Assembly (NCBI RefSeq): GCF_002752165.1
Contig: NZ_MOMB01000052.1
Coordinates: forward strand, 1 to 64,000
DNA: 64,000 nt
Direction: 5' to 3'
Source: Erwinia sp. OLFS4
GTDB lineage: Bacteria; Pseudomonadota; Gammaproteobacteria; Enterobacterales; Enterobacteriaceae
The notes under the pieces were generated by a model. It worked only from the letters and a program-made list of their open reading frames with translations. It was not told the DNA's origin and did no database searches. This document shows, in pieces, positions 1 through 9,928 of the stretch. The first letter of the stretch is position 1, and the number at the start of each line of letters is the position of its first letter. Position numbers and translations under genes: made by a program.

Positions 1-131
1 TAAGCGTAAGTGAGTTGAAACACGCGGTGGCAGTCACGGCAGCGAAATCTGTCATAGCCTTTAGGGTTCTGACCATGGCGGTAAACCTGAACAGACTGAC
101 AACGGGGACAATGAACGTTAACGCTGGCCAT
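1..131 (-). CDS. IS1-family InsA-like transposase, N-terminal part (cut by window edge)
   Basis: The first 43 codons are visible from the ATG at 131-129; the rest lies outside the window. The peptide begins MASVNVHCPRCQ and contains two CxxC pairs (Cys8/Cys11 and Cys31/Cys34) that form the zinc ribbon of IS1-type InsA, with RHGQNPKG between them and CHRVFQLTY after. InsA binds the element ends and represses transposition; the InsA-B' frameshift product is the transposase. An AGGT ribosome site lies shortly upstream. Whether the element is intact cannot be judged from this end. Confidence 0.8.
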   Translation of the reverse strand, partial: MASVNVHCPRCQSVQVYRHGQNPKGYDRFRCRDCHRVFQLTYA

Positions 132-188
132 AAGAGAACCTCAAAAGCCCGCATTATACATCAGATTCAACCAATTAGAGGCATCACC
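1..188 (-). mobile_element. IS1-family insertion sequence, one end (continues beyond the window)
   Basis: Read on the minus strand, the element starts at base 188 with GGTGATGCC and runs out of the window at base 1. This terminus, the TATAAT-like -10 at 153-158 and the TTTTGAGGT-type leader before the transposase start closely resemble the left inverted repeat and leader of IS1. The insertion point is inside the N-terminal coding part of a gcd-type gene that resumes at 189. IS1-family elements usually make 8-9 bp target duplications, so a copy of the bases from 189 on is expected at the other end, which is not visible here. Confidence 0.85.
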
Positions 189-189
189 A

Positions 190-2580
190 GGTGGCGGCTG
201 GCTGGTTGCCGTCGGTGGAAACTGGTATCACTTGCTGGCAGGTATTGGCAGCATTCTGGCTGGTATTCTGATATTACGACGACGTACTGCCGGCGCTTAT
301 TTATTTGCGCTGGTTTTCGTCGGTACCTTACTCTGGACGATAGCGGAATCTGGCCTTGATTACTGGGGCTGGGTGCCGCGTTTCGATATTATGCTGCTGC
401 TGGGAATTATTTTTGCCTGGCAGCTGCCCGCGCTGCGTCCGGGCACCAGTCGCCGCTTTTCCAGAGGGCTGACCACGGTGCTGATTCTGGGGCTGGTGGT
501 GGCTGCCGCTCTGCCTTTTGCCCCGCTGAATGTGACAACCGCCAGCAATGTCCCGGAAGCTGGTAGCGAGTCTTTTGCCACCGATACCGGCAGCGGTAAA
601 GCCTCCAACCCCGATGCAGGCGACTGGTATACCTACGGCGGTTCACTGGCATCACAACGCTTTTCCAGTGCCAGTCAGATCACCCCTGAAAATGTGAAAA
701 ACCTCCGGCTGGCATGGCAGTTCCGCACCGGTGATTTGCCTCAGTCACGTTGGGGCGCGGAAAACACCCCGATTAAAATCGGCGATACGCTATATACCTG
801 TACACCGCATAATCAGGTGTTTGCGCTGGATGCTGCCACAGGTAAACAGAAGTGGCATTTTGATCCTAAAGTTAGTGATAAATCCATTCCCTATACTGCA
901 GCTTGTCGTGGTCTGACGTGGTATGACAGTCAAACCAGCAGTCACGTCACCAGTGGTCAGAACACCGCCAGCGTGACGCCAGCCGCCGCTGGCGGTCAAC
1001 AGAGCGCCTCAGCCTGTAGCCAGCGTATTATTCTTGGGACGCTCGACGCCCGGGTGATTGAACTGGATGCCAGTACCGGAGAAGTTTGCCGTGATTTTGG
1101 TGATCAGGGTACGGTGAATCTTGCTGCGGATATGGGTGAGGTGTACGACGGCTACGTGGCAATCAACTCTGCGCCGGTGGTGATCCGTGACACGTTGGTG
1201 GTTGCTCATCAGACCATTGATGGGCAGCGTGCCTTTGGACCGCCCGGTGTGATTAAAGCGTACGATGTCCGCAGCGGCAAACTGAAGTGGGCATGGGACG
1301 CGGCCGCTCCGGATACCAGCACACCGAAAACCGGCCCTGATGCCTATAAACGCGGTTCACCCGACGTCTGGACTTCTTTTACCGGTGACGACAAGCTGGG
1401 ACTGGTTTATCTGCCTCTGGGGAATTCTTCCGGTGATTACTGGAGCAGTTCGCGCACCGAGGCAGAAAATAAATATGCCGTGTCGCTGACAGCCATTAAT
1501 GTTGAAAGCGGTCTGCCGGTCTGGTCATTCCAGACGGCGCATAAAGATGTCTGGGATTACGATCAGGGTTCCCAGCCAACCTTAATTGATTATCCGGCAA
1601 AAAACGGTGAGAGAATCCCGGCAATGATTGTTCCGACCAAGCAAGGGGAAATTTATGTGCTTGATCGGCGTAATGGCAAATCGCTGTTCGGGGTGGAAGA
1701 GCGCCCGGTCCCGGGAGGTGGGGTGGAGCCTGACTCACGGTCGCCGACTCAGCCATATTCGCTGTTCCACCATCTTAGCAAGCCCGACCTGACGGCGAAG
1801 GATATGTGGGGGCTGACGCCTTTCGATCAAATGGTATGTCGCATTCAGTTCCAGAAAGCGGCCTATAAGGGCCAGTACACGCCGCCGGAATCTGAGCGCC
1901 ATAGTATTGAATATCCAGGATATAATGGCGGATCGGACTGGGGCAGTGTGGCTGTCGATCCGCAGCGTGGCATTATCATTGCCAACTACAATGACATGCC
2001 AAACTACAATATTCTGGTGCCGCGAGCCAAAGCCGATGCGCTGGGATGGAAACCCCGCGATCAGATTCCTTATAACCCGCATGATGTTGGCCATGCCGAA
2101 GGGGCCGGCGATCCGCAAATTGGCGTGCCTTATGCGGTTAATGTCAATGCTGGCTGGCGTCTGCCCTTTACCGGTATGCTGTGCAAACAGCCGTCTTATG
2201 GCGGTATCCGTGCCATTGACATTCGCGATGGTCGCACGATCTGGGATCGTCCGTTGGGTACCGCACGTCGCAATGGGCCGTTCGGCTTGCCGACCGGGTT
2301 GCCAATCAATATTGGCACGCCGAATAACGGCGGTTCGGTGGTAACCGCCGGTGGACTGGTGTTTATCGCCGCGGCGACCGACGACCTGATCCGCGCGATT
2401 GATATTAAAAGCGGTAAAACGGTCTGGAGTACGCCGCTGCCTGCCGGTGGCCAGGCAAATCCGATGGTTTATACGCAAAATGGTCGGGAATATCTGGTGA
2501 TTGTCGCGGCGGGTCATCATTTTATGGAAACGCCGGCCGGCGATTACGTGCTGGCTTATGCGCTGCCGGAAGGTCGCTGA
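190..2580 (+). pseudogene. gcd: Membrane PQQ-dependent glucose/quinate-family dehydrogenase, 5' end interrupted by IS
   Basis: The product oxidises glucose (or a related aldose, quinate or shikimate) in the periplasm and passes electrons to ubiquinone. The remaining 796 codons start with GGGWLVAVGG, which aligns to about residue 30 of E. coli Gcd, so the first membrane helix and the native start are missing. The upstream frame is IS DNA with stops. About four N-terminal membrane segments remain, followed by the quinoprotein beta-propeller with repeated W-type motifs (FALDAATGKQKW, WDYDQGSQPT, FVLDRRNG-like) and the C-terminal GDYVLAYALP block. The first in-frame start-like codon is TTG at 232, inside the conserved region and without a clear ribosome site. 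Glucose versus quinate/polyol specificity cannot be settled from sequence. Translation in its present form is doubtful. Confidence 0.8.
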
Positions 2581-2870
2581 CAGATGGCAGGATAGTAAAC
2601 CGGGCGCCAGGGAAGGCGCACTAAACTGGCCGCAGCGTTTTGCTTCTCTGCACGGCAGGCCGCGGCGATGGCGGTTAGTTGCATACAGAGGGCGTTTTGT
2701 CGCTGATACGCCGTGAGTGCGTTAGCCATTCCCGACTTTTTCACTCTTCCCCCCTCTTTTTTTCTCCGGCAGCGCCGATAGTAACTATAGCCCCTGGCCT
2801 TAATGCGCCACATGGCTGGCCGCCTGCGCGGCATTTTGTGCACGAACAACCAGCAATCAGAGAGAAGGGC

Positions 2871-3833
2871 ATGGATAATATTCAACGAGACATTGATGAA
2901 CGTGCCAATCTGGCGCTAACCAATAAATTTGAACTTCTGCTGTTCAGGCTGGGGGTCAACGCGGCAAAAGAGACGGCGGAACTGTACGGTATTAACGTGT
3001 TTAAGCTGCGGGAAATCGTGCCAATGCCGGAAATTACCAAAGCCGCAGGTATGGTATCACCGCTGCTTGGCATGACCAGCATTCGCGGACAGATTATCCC
3101 GGTGATTGATTTAGCGGCGGTTGCCGGCTGCGTGCCTGAAAGCGGACATAATTTGCTGCTGGTCACCGAATATGCTCGCAGTACTCAGGCTTTTGCCATT
3201 GAATCTGTTGATGACATTGTGCGGCTTGAATGGCGTCAGGTTCACCAGGCTGAAATTGCGCTGAACGCGAAATATGTGACCAGTATTGCTTCGCTGGAAG
3301 GGATTTCGGGCGATGAAAAAGGGCTGGTGCAAATTCTCGATGTCGAGCAGGTTTTGCATGAAATCATCCCATCGATACGGGAAGTGGACGATGACAGCGT
3401 CGTGCAGGACAGAACCATTAACATCAAGCCTGGATCCTGCGTCATCGTCGCTGAAGATTCAAAGGTTGCACGCCAGATGCTGGAAAAGGCCATGAGGGTG
3501 ATGAAACTGCCGGCGATCATGCATGCCACCGGGCTGGAAGCCTGGAAACATATTCAGCAGATTGCCCGTGAGTCTCTGGAAAGCGGTCGCCCGGTGAGCG
3601 ACAAAATTGCTCTGGTATTAACCGATTTAGAAATGCCAGAGATGGATGGTTTTACCCTGACACGCAGTATCAAAGGGGACAAGGTGCTGGCGGGGATCCC
3701 GGTAATTATCCATTCATCCCTTACCGGCAGCGCTAACGAAGAACATATTCGTAAAGTGCGTGCGGATGGCTATGTGGCAAAATTTGAAATCAATGAGCTG
3801 TTTACCGCCATTAAAGGCGTTCTTCAGCGCTGA
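2871..3833 (+). CDS. cheV: Chemotaxis coupling/response-regulator protein CheV
   Basis: CheV couples chemoreceptors to the kinase CheA and has a receiver domain for phosphorylation-dependent adaptation. The 320-residue protein has an N-terminal CheW-like domain (about 20-165) and a C-terminal receiver (about 190-315) with VIVAEDSKVAR, the phospho-acceptor Asp252 in VLTDLEMPEMDG, and the late Lys in YVAKFE. The frame is open further upstream, but the ATG at 2871 has a good AGAGAAGG ribosome site and gives the usual family start. No other chemotaxis genes are in the window, as is common for stand-alone enterobacterial cheV. Confidence 0.93.
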   Translation: MDNIQRDIDERANLALTNKFELLLFRLGVNAAKETAELYGINVFKLREIVPMPEITKAAGMVSPLLGMTSIRGQIIPVIDLAAVAGCVPESGHNLLLVTEYARSTQAFAIESVDDIVRLEWRQVHQAEIALNAKYVTSIASLEGISGDEKGLVQILDVEQVLHEIIPSIREVDDDSVVQDRTINIKPGSCVIVAEDSKVARQMLEKAMRVMKLPAIMHATGLEAWKHIQQIARESLESGRPVSDKIALVLTDLEMPEMDGFTLTRSIKGDKVLAGIPVIIHSSLTGSANEEHIRKVRADGYVAKFEINELFTAIKGVLQR

Positions 3834-3961
3834 GGTCGCTGACGTCCCCGGCTATGCATGTTTGCAAGTCATTACTAACATTGTCGTTATATTCATCAGC
3901 GGGCCGGGGAGAGCGGTTGCCCCGATGCGGAGAAACCCGCACCGCTAAAAGCCGAAAGCTG

Positions 3962-4978
3962 TCACTGCAGACCCTTGATTGTCTGGTCATCTGGCGGGTT
4001 ATCATTGCCGCTGCGGCTGTTGTGACGATGCTGTTTATGCCGGTACATTTTGTTATCACTCTGCTCCAGAAGCTGCTCAAGCGTGAGTGGGTGCTGCGGA
4101 TCGAAGCCGACAACACCATGAGAAAAGTTCAGCTGATAACGGCGGTTAAGGTTCTCTGCTTGCTGGTGCAGATAGCGGGTGAACGTTTCCAGCAGCGCTT
4201 CTGCTTTATCCTGTGGGGTATCATGAAACAGGACCACAAATTCGTCGCCGCCAAGCCGGGCAAACAGGTCAGCATGGCTGAAAATTACCTTCATGGCATC
4301 GGCAAAATCCATCAGCGCCCGATCGCCTTCCCGGTGTCCCAGCGTGTCGTTAATGGTTTTAAATTTATCGAGATCGAGAAACGTCAGGCTGGCATGAATG
4401 CCGCGCAGCTGACATTGATTCAGCATCATCTGGCCCAGGGTAATAAAGCCACGCCGATTGGTGATCTGCGTCAGCTCATCTGAGGTTGCAGCCTGAAAGG
4501 CGATCAGTTCAGCTTCTGCCATCGACGCCAGATCGCGCAGGGTGTGATTATCGTCTTCACTGAAGCGGCGTGGCTTACTGTCAAACAGGCACAACGTGCC
4601 GACACGCGCACCGCCAGGTGTGCGCAGCGGACAACCGGCGTAAAAACGGATGTGCGGGATTTCGGTGACCACCGGGTTATCGTGAAAACGATCGTCTCTG
4701 CGGGCATCTTCTACCACCAGTACGTCGTCACGCAGAATCGCGTGCGCACAAAAGGTATTTTCCCGTTCAATGGGTTTCGGGTCATAGCTGGCAGAGGATT
4801 TCAACCACAAATAGTTATCTTCCAGCAGTGCGACCACTGAATTGGGAACGTTAAATAAGCGTTTTGCTAACCGGGTGAGGCGATCAAAGCGCTCTTCGGC
4901 CGGCGTATGCAGCAGGTTGAGGGCACGCAGTTCACGCAGCCGGTACTGCTCATCGGCAGGAGTATCAGGTTTTTTCAT
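3962..4978 (-). CDS. GAF-GGDEF diguanylate cyclase
   Basis: A predicted cytoplasmic enzyme that makes c-di-GMP from two GTP. The 338-residue product has a GAF sensor domain (about 20-155, with FYAGCPLRTPGG and VGTLCLFD) followed by a GGDEF domain (about 175-335). The active-site loop is intact (ARLGGDEFVV). The allosteric RxxD inhibition site that normally lies five residues before it reads SHAD, so product inhibition through that site is probably absent. The start at 4978 has an AAGG ribosome site; a longer in-frame ATG exists at 5026. The gene converges on cheV, and the next upstream gene is proP. No signal peptide or membrane segment is seen. Confidence 0.85.
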   Translation of the reverse strand: MKKPDTPADEQYRLRELRALNLLHTPAEERFDRLTRLAKRLFNVPNSVVALLEDNYLWLKSSASYDPKPIERENTFCAHAILRDDVLVVEDARRDDRFHDNPVVTEIPHIRFYAGCPLRTPGGARVGTLCLFDSKPRRFSEDDNHTLRDLASMAEAELIAFQAATSDELTQITNRRGFITLGQMMLNQCQLRGIHASLTFLDLDKFKTINDTLGHREGDRALMDFADAMKVIFSHADLFARLGGDEFVVLFHDTPQDKAEALLETFTRYLHQQAENLNRRYQLNFSHGVVGFDPQHPLTLEQLLEQSDNKMYRHKQHRHNSRSGNDNPPDDQTIKGLQ

Positions 4979-5111
4979 AACCGGAACCTTATTACGCTTG
5001 TCGGAATGGGGAGCAGACTGCCTCAACGGGTCAGTAGTCTCCGTTCAGAGTAATCGTTTTTATCCGGATTGCCATCATTCCGGGCAAAAAAACAGCAATG
5101 CAGGCAAAAGT

Positions 5112-5132
5112 TTCCCCCGTTAACCGGGGGAA
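5112..5132 (-). terminator. Stem-loop after proP
   Basis: Arms TTCCCCCG and CGGGGGAA enclose the loop TTAAC. Read on the minus strand it lies about 10 bases after the proP stop and is followed by AAACTTTTGC, so it probably ends proP transcription. Confidence 0.6.
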
Positions 5133-5142
5133 GGTCAGGTCA

Positions 5143-6648
5143 TTATTCGCTAATGGTCGGATGCTGCTGGACCAGTACTTTGCGTTTTGCTTCCAGCTCG
5201 TTAATCTGCGCATCAATATCTTCAATCTTGTGCTCGATATTGTCATGATGCTCTTGCAGGATTTCGCGGGCTTCCTCCATGTCAGAAGCGGCAGGTGCCG
5301 CGCCGCGCAGAGGCTTGTTGGCAGTCTCTTTCATGACAATGCCGGTAATCAGGCCAATAACGGCAATCACCATCAGATAATACGCCGGCATATAGAGATT
5401 TTCGGTAGTCTCAACCAGCCAGGCCGCTGCGGTGGGCGTCAGGCCGGCGATCAGAACCGAAATATTAAAGGCACTGGCAAGCGCACTGTAGCGGATGTGG
5501 GTGGGAAACATCGCCGGCAGCGATGCTGCCATCACCCCGGTAAAGGCATTCAGTACGATTGCCATCAGCAGCAGGCCGACGAAAATCAGGCCAAGTACAT
5601 TACTGTTGATCAGCATAAAGCAGGGAATGGCCAGAATAAACAGGGCGATACTGCCAAAAATGACGAACGGGCGGCGACCGAACTTATCGCTCATCAGCCC
5701 CATAACCGGTTGCACAAACAGCATGCCGATCATCACCGCGATGATAATCAGCACGCCGTGATCTTCACTGTAATGCAGGTTATGTGACAGATAGCTCGGC
5801 ATGTAGGTAAGCAACATGTAGTAAGTCACGTTAGTGGCAATAACCAGGCCAACACAGGTCAGCAGACTTCGCCAGTGGCGGGAAGCCACTTCCTTAAAGG
5901 AGATCTGTGGGCCCGCTGCCAGCCCTTCGCGGTCACCTTGTTCCAGTTTATCCACATGCTGCTGAAAAGCCGGCGTCTCCTCCAGCGCATTGCGCAGATA
6001 AAGACCAATCATGCCAAGAGGTAGCGCAAGGAAAAAGGGAACGCGCCAGCCCCAGTCGAGAAATTTTTCCTGGCCGACAATGGTCGAAATGACCACTACC
6101 ACCCCAGCGCCGAGCACAAAGCCGGCAATAGAACCGAAGTCCAGCCAGCTTCCAAGGAAACCGCGTTTACGATCGGGTGAGTATTCGGCAACAAAAATTG
6201 ATGCGCCGGTATATTCTCCTCCCACCGAGAAGCCCTGGGCCATTTTTGCCAGCAGTAGCAGAATCGGTGCCCAGATGCCAATGGAGGCAAAAGAGGGAAT
6301 CAAACCGATAGCAAAAGTGCTAAGAGACATAATGACGATGGTAATGGCGAGAATTTTCTGGCGGCCGTAGCGATCGCCCAGTGCGCCAAAGAACATACCG
6401 CCGAGCGGGCGAATTAAAAAGGGAACTGAGAATGTTGCCAGGGCGGCGACCATTTGCACGCCGGGGTTGGCATCGGGGAAAAAAACCTGGCCCAGTGCGT
6501 AAGCAACAAAGCCGTAAACGCCAAAATCAAACCACTCCATTGCATTACCGAGCGCGGCGGCAGTAATGGCTTTTCGTAACTTCGCATCATCTATAATAGT
6601 GATATCTTTTAAGCCAATTGGTTTAACACGCTTCCTACGTAACTTCAT
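5143..6648 (-). CDS. proP: Proline/glycine betaine:proton symporter ProP
   Basis: ProP imports osmoprotectants (proline, glycine betaine, ectoine) with protons and is activated by hyperosmolarity. The 501-residue protein is nearly collinear with the 500-residue E. coli protein: 12 membrane segments, the MFS loop motif GDRYGRQK after helix 2, GFSVGGEYTGAS, and a C-terminal cytoplasmic heptad stretch (about 455-495, EILQEHHDNIEHKIEDI) that forms the antiparallel coiled coil tuning the osmotic threshold. The ATG at 6648 is preceded by AGGGTG and gives the family N-terminus; the frame is open to 6714 but that extension is not conserved. The gene appears monocistronic. Confidence 0.97.
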   Translation of the reverse strand: MKLRRKRVKPIGLKDITIIDDAKLRKAITAAALGNAMEWFDFGVYGFVAYALGQVFFPDANPGVQMVAALATFSVPFLIRPLGGMFFGALGDRYGRQKILAITIVIMSLSTFAIGLIPSFASIGIWAPILLLLAKMAQGFSVGGEYTGASIFVAEYSPDRKRGFLGSWLDFGSIAGFVLGAGVVVVISTIVGQEKFLDWGWRVPFFLALPLGMIGLYLRNALEETPAFQQHVDKLEQGDREGLAAGPQISFKEVASRHWRSLLTCVGLVIATNVTYYMLLTYMPSYLSHNLHYSEDHGVLIIIAVMIGMLFVQPVMGLMSDKFGRRPFVIFGSIALFILAIPCFMLINSNVLGLIFVGLLLMAIVLNAFTGVMAASLPAMFPTHIRYSALASAFNISVLIAGLTPTAAAWLVETTENLYMPAYYLMVIAVIGLITGIVMKETANKPLRGAAPAASDMEEAREILQEHHDNIEHKIEDIDAQINELEAKRKVLVQQHPTISE

Positions 6649-7049
6649 ATCAAACACCCTGTAGTTACAAATCCTGTGAAAATCCGGTAGAACTTTCCTG
6701 CCATGGTTATCCATAGTGGATGAACCAGAGAATCGCCGTAAGGCTTGAGGTTAAAAACAGATCTGAATGACATGATTTATCTTCAATTCATCAGGTCAAC
6801 AGCGCGTTATCTTAACGTTTTCCTTCATGTTTGCATAACGCCTCAAGGTGATGAACCGCTATTTCCAGATTTACCGCCGGTTTTTTTATCGTCAGCAGAG
6901 GGTGAACTGTGCGGCAGGATTTTTTAGTAATCTTTTGTAATTATAGCTTTTTTTTGATTATTTTTTGCAGCATGGCCCGATGTGTGCAAGAAAGAACATC
7001 AGCCAAAACAGGCTTGTATGGCAACAAAGTAACAACGAAAGTTACGTTT
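6649..7049. other. Intergenic region upstream of proP (about 400 bp)
   Basis: No convincing gene. The part around 6905-6970 is very AT-rich with runs of T and would suit a promoter or nucleoid-protein binding region for proP, which is transcribed leftwards. The E. coli proP upstream region carries CRP, Fis and RpoS-dependent control; no clear consensus sites could be assigned here by eye. Confidence 0.4.
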
Positions 7050-8669
7050 TTATCCTGGGGTTTTGCTGTCAGGTGGAAAGGTCGGCGGATTTTTTAACCA
7101 GCGCATTAAGGCGTCACTGCGCATGGGATGTGCGTACAGATACCCCTGGATATAAGCGACGTTGCGTTGCTGCAAATAGTGAAGCTGGATCGGGGTTTCG
7201 ACCCCTTCAGCTACGGCCTGTAATGCCAGTTTGTGACTTAACTGAATGATAGTATCGAGCACCGGTGTTTCACCCTCGATATCCTCAATAGCAGCGACAA
7301 AGCCTTTATCAATTTTCAGATAATCAAGCGGGAACGTTTGCAGGTATGAGAGCGTACAGTGGCCGGTACCGAAATCATCAATGGCGACGTAAAATCCTTC
7401 ACGACGTAACTCATTCAGCTTGCCAATCACCGCCTGGGGGTCGCCAATCAGGCTGCGTTCGGTAAGTTCCAGCAGGATTTTCAGCTGCCGAGTGTGCAGC
7501 GCCATATGGCGGGCAAACCGGCGGATATCGTCAAGAAAACTTTCATCCTGCAGGTGCTCCGCTGCAACGTTGAGCGCAAGGTGAAAGCCGTCCGGAACCT
7601 GCCAGCCAGCGCTGTCGCGGATGATTAAAGAAAGCAGATGGCGGGTTAACGGGATGATCATCTGTTCCGCTTCCGCTGCGGCAATAAACATGTCGGGATT
7701 TACCCATTCACCATTAGGTCGTTGCCAGCGTAACAAGGCTTCCATACCGCTGGCTGTTCCGGTCTGGTTAGAGTAAACCGGCTGGTAAACAACGAAAAAT
7801 TCATCTCTGGCGATGGCCCGGCGCATTTCATCGCGAAAAGAATGCCTGCGTTGCAGCCAGTTGTTTGCCAGCAGAATAAAAATCAGGGCCAGAATGATGC
7901 CAAGCGACAGGAAAGTCAGCAGTAATTGCAACCAGATACGGATAAATTCGCTGGCGGAAGCGTCCACACTCAGGGTGATGGGATAACGTGCGGAATGCAG
8001 CGTCAGATGAAAATTGTGCCAGAGCAGGGTGTTGTCTGGGGCCAGCTGGCTATTGCGAATGGCATAGCCGTCACCAACCTGCAGGCTGAATACATCATTC
8101 TGATGGCGACCGACGGCATTCATAAAATCAAGCAGATACTGACCATCAATAATCACGTAGCTGCCACTGCCATCCTGATTACGCTGTACAAACAGGATGG
8201 CCGGACGGTTAGGGACACCATAGGTTCCGGCAATCGACAGGGCGGATACCTGACCGGCTTGCAGTGAAAACCAATCGGGTACCAGGCTGTTTAGCGGCCT
8301 GACAAGGGAGCCATAGGCAGATGAACACAGGATCTCATGATGTTCAAACAAACCGATGGAGCGAAAATAGGCATTAAGATTGCTAATGCGCTGAATATCA
8401 ATCAGCACTCTATTACACGGCTGAGCGGAAAACGGTTGCAGCCGATTAAGCATGGCTGCGGCGCGATCGCTTATCTGTTCACTATGATTCATCAGACTTT
8501 CGCCGATGCTGCTCATATGATGGCTAAGCTGATTGCGAGCCGCGAAATAACTGAAAATCAGGCTAAGTAAAAGCGGTAATAACACCGCAGCCAGTAGCGA
8601 CCAGTGTCTGACAATTGGCTTAGAGATCCGTTGTTTCACGGCAGATTCCTCGCTCTGAACCGCAATCAT
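7050..8669 (-). CDS. CSS-motif EAL-domain c-di-GMP phosphodiesterase (PdeC-like)
   Basis: An inner-membrane enzyme that hydrolyses c-di-GMP. The 539-residue protein has a membrane helix (about 25-45), a periplasmic CSS-motif sensor domain with the redox Cys-Ser-Ser (ILCSSAYG), a second helix (about 245-270) and a cytoplasmic EAL domain. Catalytic signatures are all present: GMEALLRW, the Asn in LALNVA, LELTERS, AIDDFGTG, LKIDKGF, AEGVET and QGYLYA. In E. coli PdeC the CSS cysteines form a disulfide under DsbA/DsbB control. The ATG at 8669 is used; the GTG at 8639, preceded by GAGGAA, is a credible alternative start. Together with the GGDEF gene at 3962 it places opposing c-di-GMP enzymes on both sides of proP. 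Confidence 0.87.
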   Translation of the reverse strand: MIAVQSEESAVKQRISKPIVRHWSLLAAVLLPLLLSLIFSYFAARNQLSHHMSSIGESLMNHSEQISDRAAAMLNRLQPFSAQPCNRVLIDIQRISNLNAYFRSIGLFEHHEILCSSAYGSLVRPLNSLVPDWFSLQAGQVSALSIAGTYGVPNRPAILFVQRNQDGSGSYVIIDGQYLLDFMNAVGRHQNDVFSLQVGDGYAIRNSQLAPDNTLLWHNFHLTLHSARYPITLSVDASASEFIRIWLQLLLTFLSLGIILALIFILLANNWLQRRHSFRDEMRRAIARDEFFVVYQPVYSNQTGTASGMEALLRWQRPNGEWVNPDMFIAAAEAEQMIIPLTRHLLSLIIRDSAGWQVPDGFHLALNVAAEHLQDESFLDDIRRFARHMALHTRQLKILLELTERSLIGDPQAVIGKLNELRREGFYVAIDDFGTGHCTLSYLQTFPLDYLKIDKGFVAAIEDIEGETPVLDTIIQLSHKLALQAVAEGVETPIQLHYLQQRNVAYIQGYLYAHPMRSDALMRWLKNPPTFPPDSKTPG

Positions 8670-8810
8670 AGCATGACACTGTCAATCTGTCGGGGTTTAG
8701 GATGCCGGGCAAGCGCCGGTTATTAAAAAATTGATGCGGCGTTTAATCTTAACCCGCGCAATAGCATTTGCTGATATTCCCTGTTATCGCGCATTGATAA
8801 CGCCATCGGT

Positions 8811-9842
8811 TCAGGGGCGACCATTACCCAGTAAAATAGCCAGTTTGCTGCCGCCCGGCGTGGTTTCCATCAGGATTTTACACACGCTGGTCAGGGGGAC
8901 GGACAATAGCATACCTACCGGACCAAGCAACCAGCCCCAGAAGATTAATGATAAAAACACCACCAGCGATGACAGGCCCAGTCTTTTACCCATAATCCTT
9001 GGTTCCAGCATATTGCCAAACACCATATGAATCGCGATAAACAGCAGCGCCACCAGTCCGGCCGTCAGCGGGGTATTCAACAGCAGTGTCTGGGCCAGCG
9101 GTGGGATACCGGCAATAATCGGCCCGATATTAGGAATAAAGTTAAAGATAAAAGCCACCAGTCCCCACAATGGTGCGAACTGAACGCCCAGAATCCATAG
9201 CGACAGCCAGACAGCAACACCGGTACACAGGCTGACCAGGGTTTTCAGCGCCAGGTAGTGAGTAACCCCTTTCAGTGCGCGATGTAAACCGGCAATACGA
9301 ATCCGTGGATTCACCAGCGCAAAACGCAGTTTATAAGGCAAATGATGCACTTCCAGTAGCATAAAAATAACGGTCATCAGCAGCAAAACGAAACCGGACA
9401 TGACGCCGGAAAACTGGCTAAGCAATGTTGATGCCATACTCACCAGAGTATTGGGATCGAGCCGCTGAGCCAGCGCATCGGTGGACACGTTAAGAGGGAA
9501 AGGCGCCGCCAGACGCTGTAACCAGTGCATGCGATGCGCAATTTGCGTTTGTAGCTGAGGATAAATTTCGCTGAATTCATGACCCGATCCCGCCAGCACT
9601 GCACCTATCAGCGCGAACAGTATCAGTACCACCAGCATCACCAGCGCAATGGAAATGCCACGGCGCAGACCGTGGCGCATCAGCCATGACACTAACGGAT
9701 TGAGAACAATAGCAATGAACAGCGAAAGTAAAAACGGTACCAGAATTGTCGAGGCAGCATGAATACCCGCGAGCAGAATCACCAGCGTTGCCAGTTTTAT
9801 CATCAGGTTCTGTCCAATCCGTTCTTGCTGGGGTACCGTCAT
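8811..9842 (-). CDS. yhhT: AI-2E family transporter YhhT
   Basis: A 343-residue inner-membrane protein of the AI-2 exporter/PerM-like family; its substrate is not established. It has about eight membrane segments, a central soluble loop, and family blocks FIFNFIPNIGPI, LEPRIMGKRLGLS and GPVGMLLSVPLTSVCK. It is highly similar to E. coli YhhT (349 aa) along its whole length, including the end TPGGSKLAILLGNGRP. In E. coli it sits directly next to yhhS; here a three-gene ABC transporter separates them. The genome context (yhhT...yhhS...dcrB) supports orthology. Confidence 0.92.
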   Translation of the reverse strand: MTVPQQERIGQNLMIKLATLVILLAGIHAASTILVPFLLSLFIAIVLNPLVSWLMRHGLRRGISIALVMLVVLILFALIGAVLAGSGHEFSEIYPQLQTQIAHRMHWLQRLAAPFPLNVSTDALAQRLDPNTLVSMASTLLSQFSGVMSGFVLLLMTVIFMLLEVHHLPYKLRFALVNPRIRIAGLHRALKGVTHYLALKTLVSLCTGVAVWLSLWILGVQFAPLWGLVAFIFNFIPNIGPIIAGIPPLAQTLLLNTPLTAGLVALLFIAIHMVFGNMLEPRIMGKRLGLSSLVVFLSLIFWGWLLGPVGMLLSVPLTSVCKILMETTPGGSKLAILLGNGRP

Positions 9843-9928
9843 TCGCGTTCCTTATTTACAGGGTATGCCGCTAAAGTGTAGAGCTTTCTGCGGGCCGCGT
9901 TTTCGCGCCGGTCAGTAACGGATTAATC

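Noticed and set aside
15..359. 114-codon open frame over the IS/gcd junction
   Set aside because: It crosses the insertion point in a frame that fits neither the InsA peptide nor the dehydrogenase.
1735..2520. 261-codon open frame antisense to the PQQ dehydrogenase
   Set aside because: The sense strand carries clear quinoprotein motifs; the antisense product is rich in Arg and His with no family features, typical of a shadow frame in GC-rich code.
3854..4483. 209-codon open frame antisense to the GGDEF gene
   Set aside because: The minus strand has intact GAF and GGDEF motifs; the plus frame shows none.
5098..5787. 229-codon open frame antisense to proP
   Set aside because: Gln/His-rich shadow of the conserved proP coiled-coil end.
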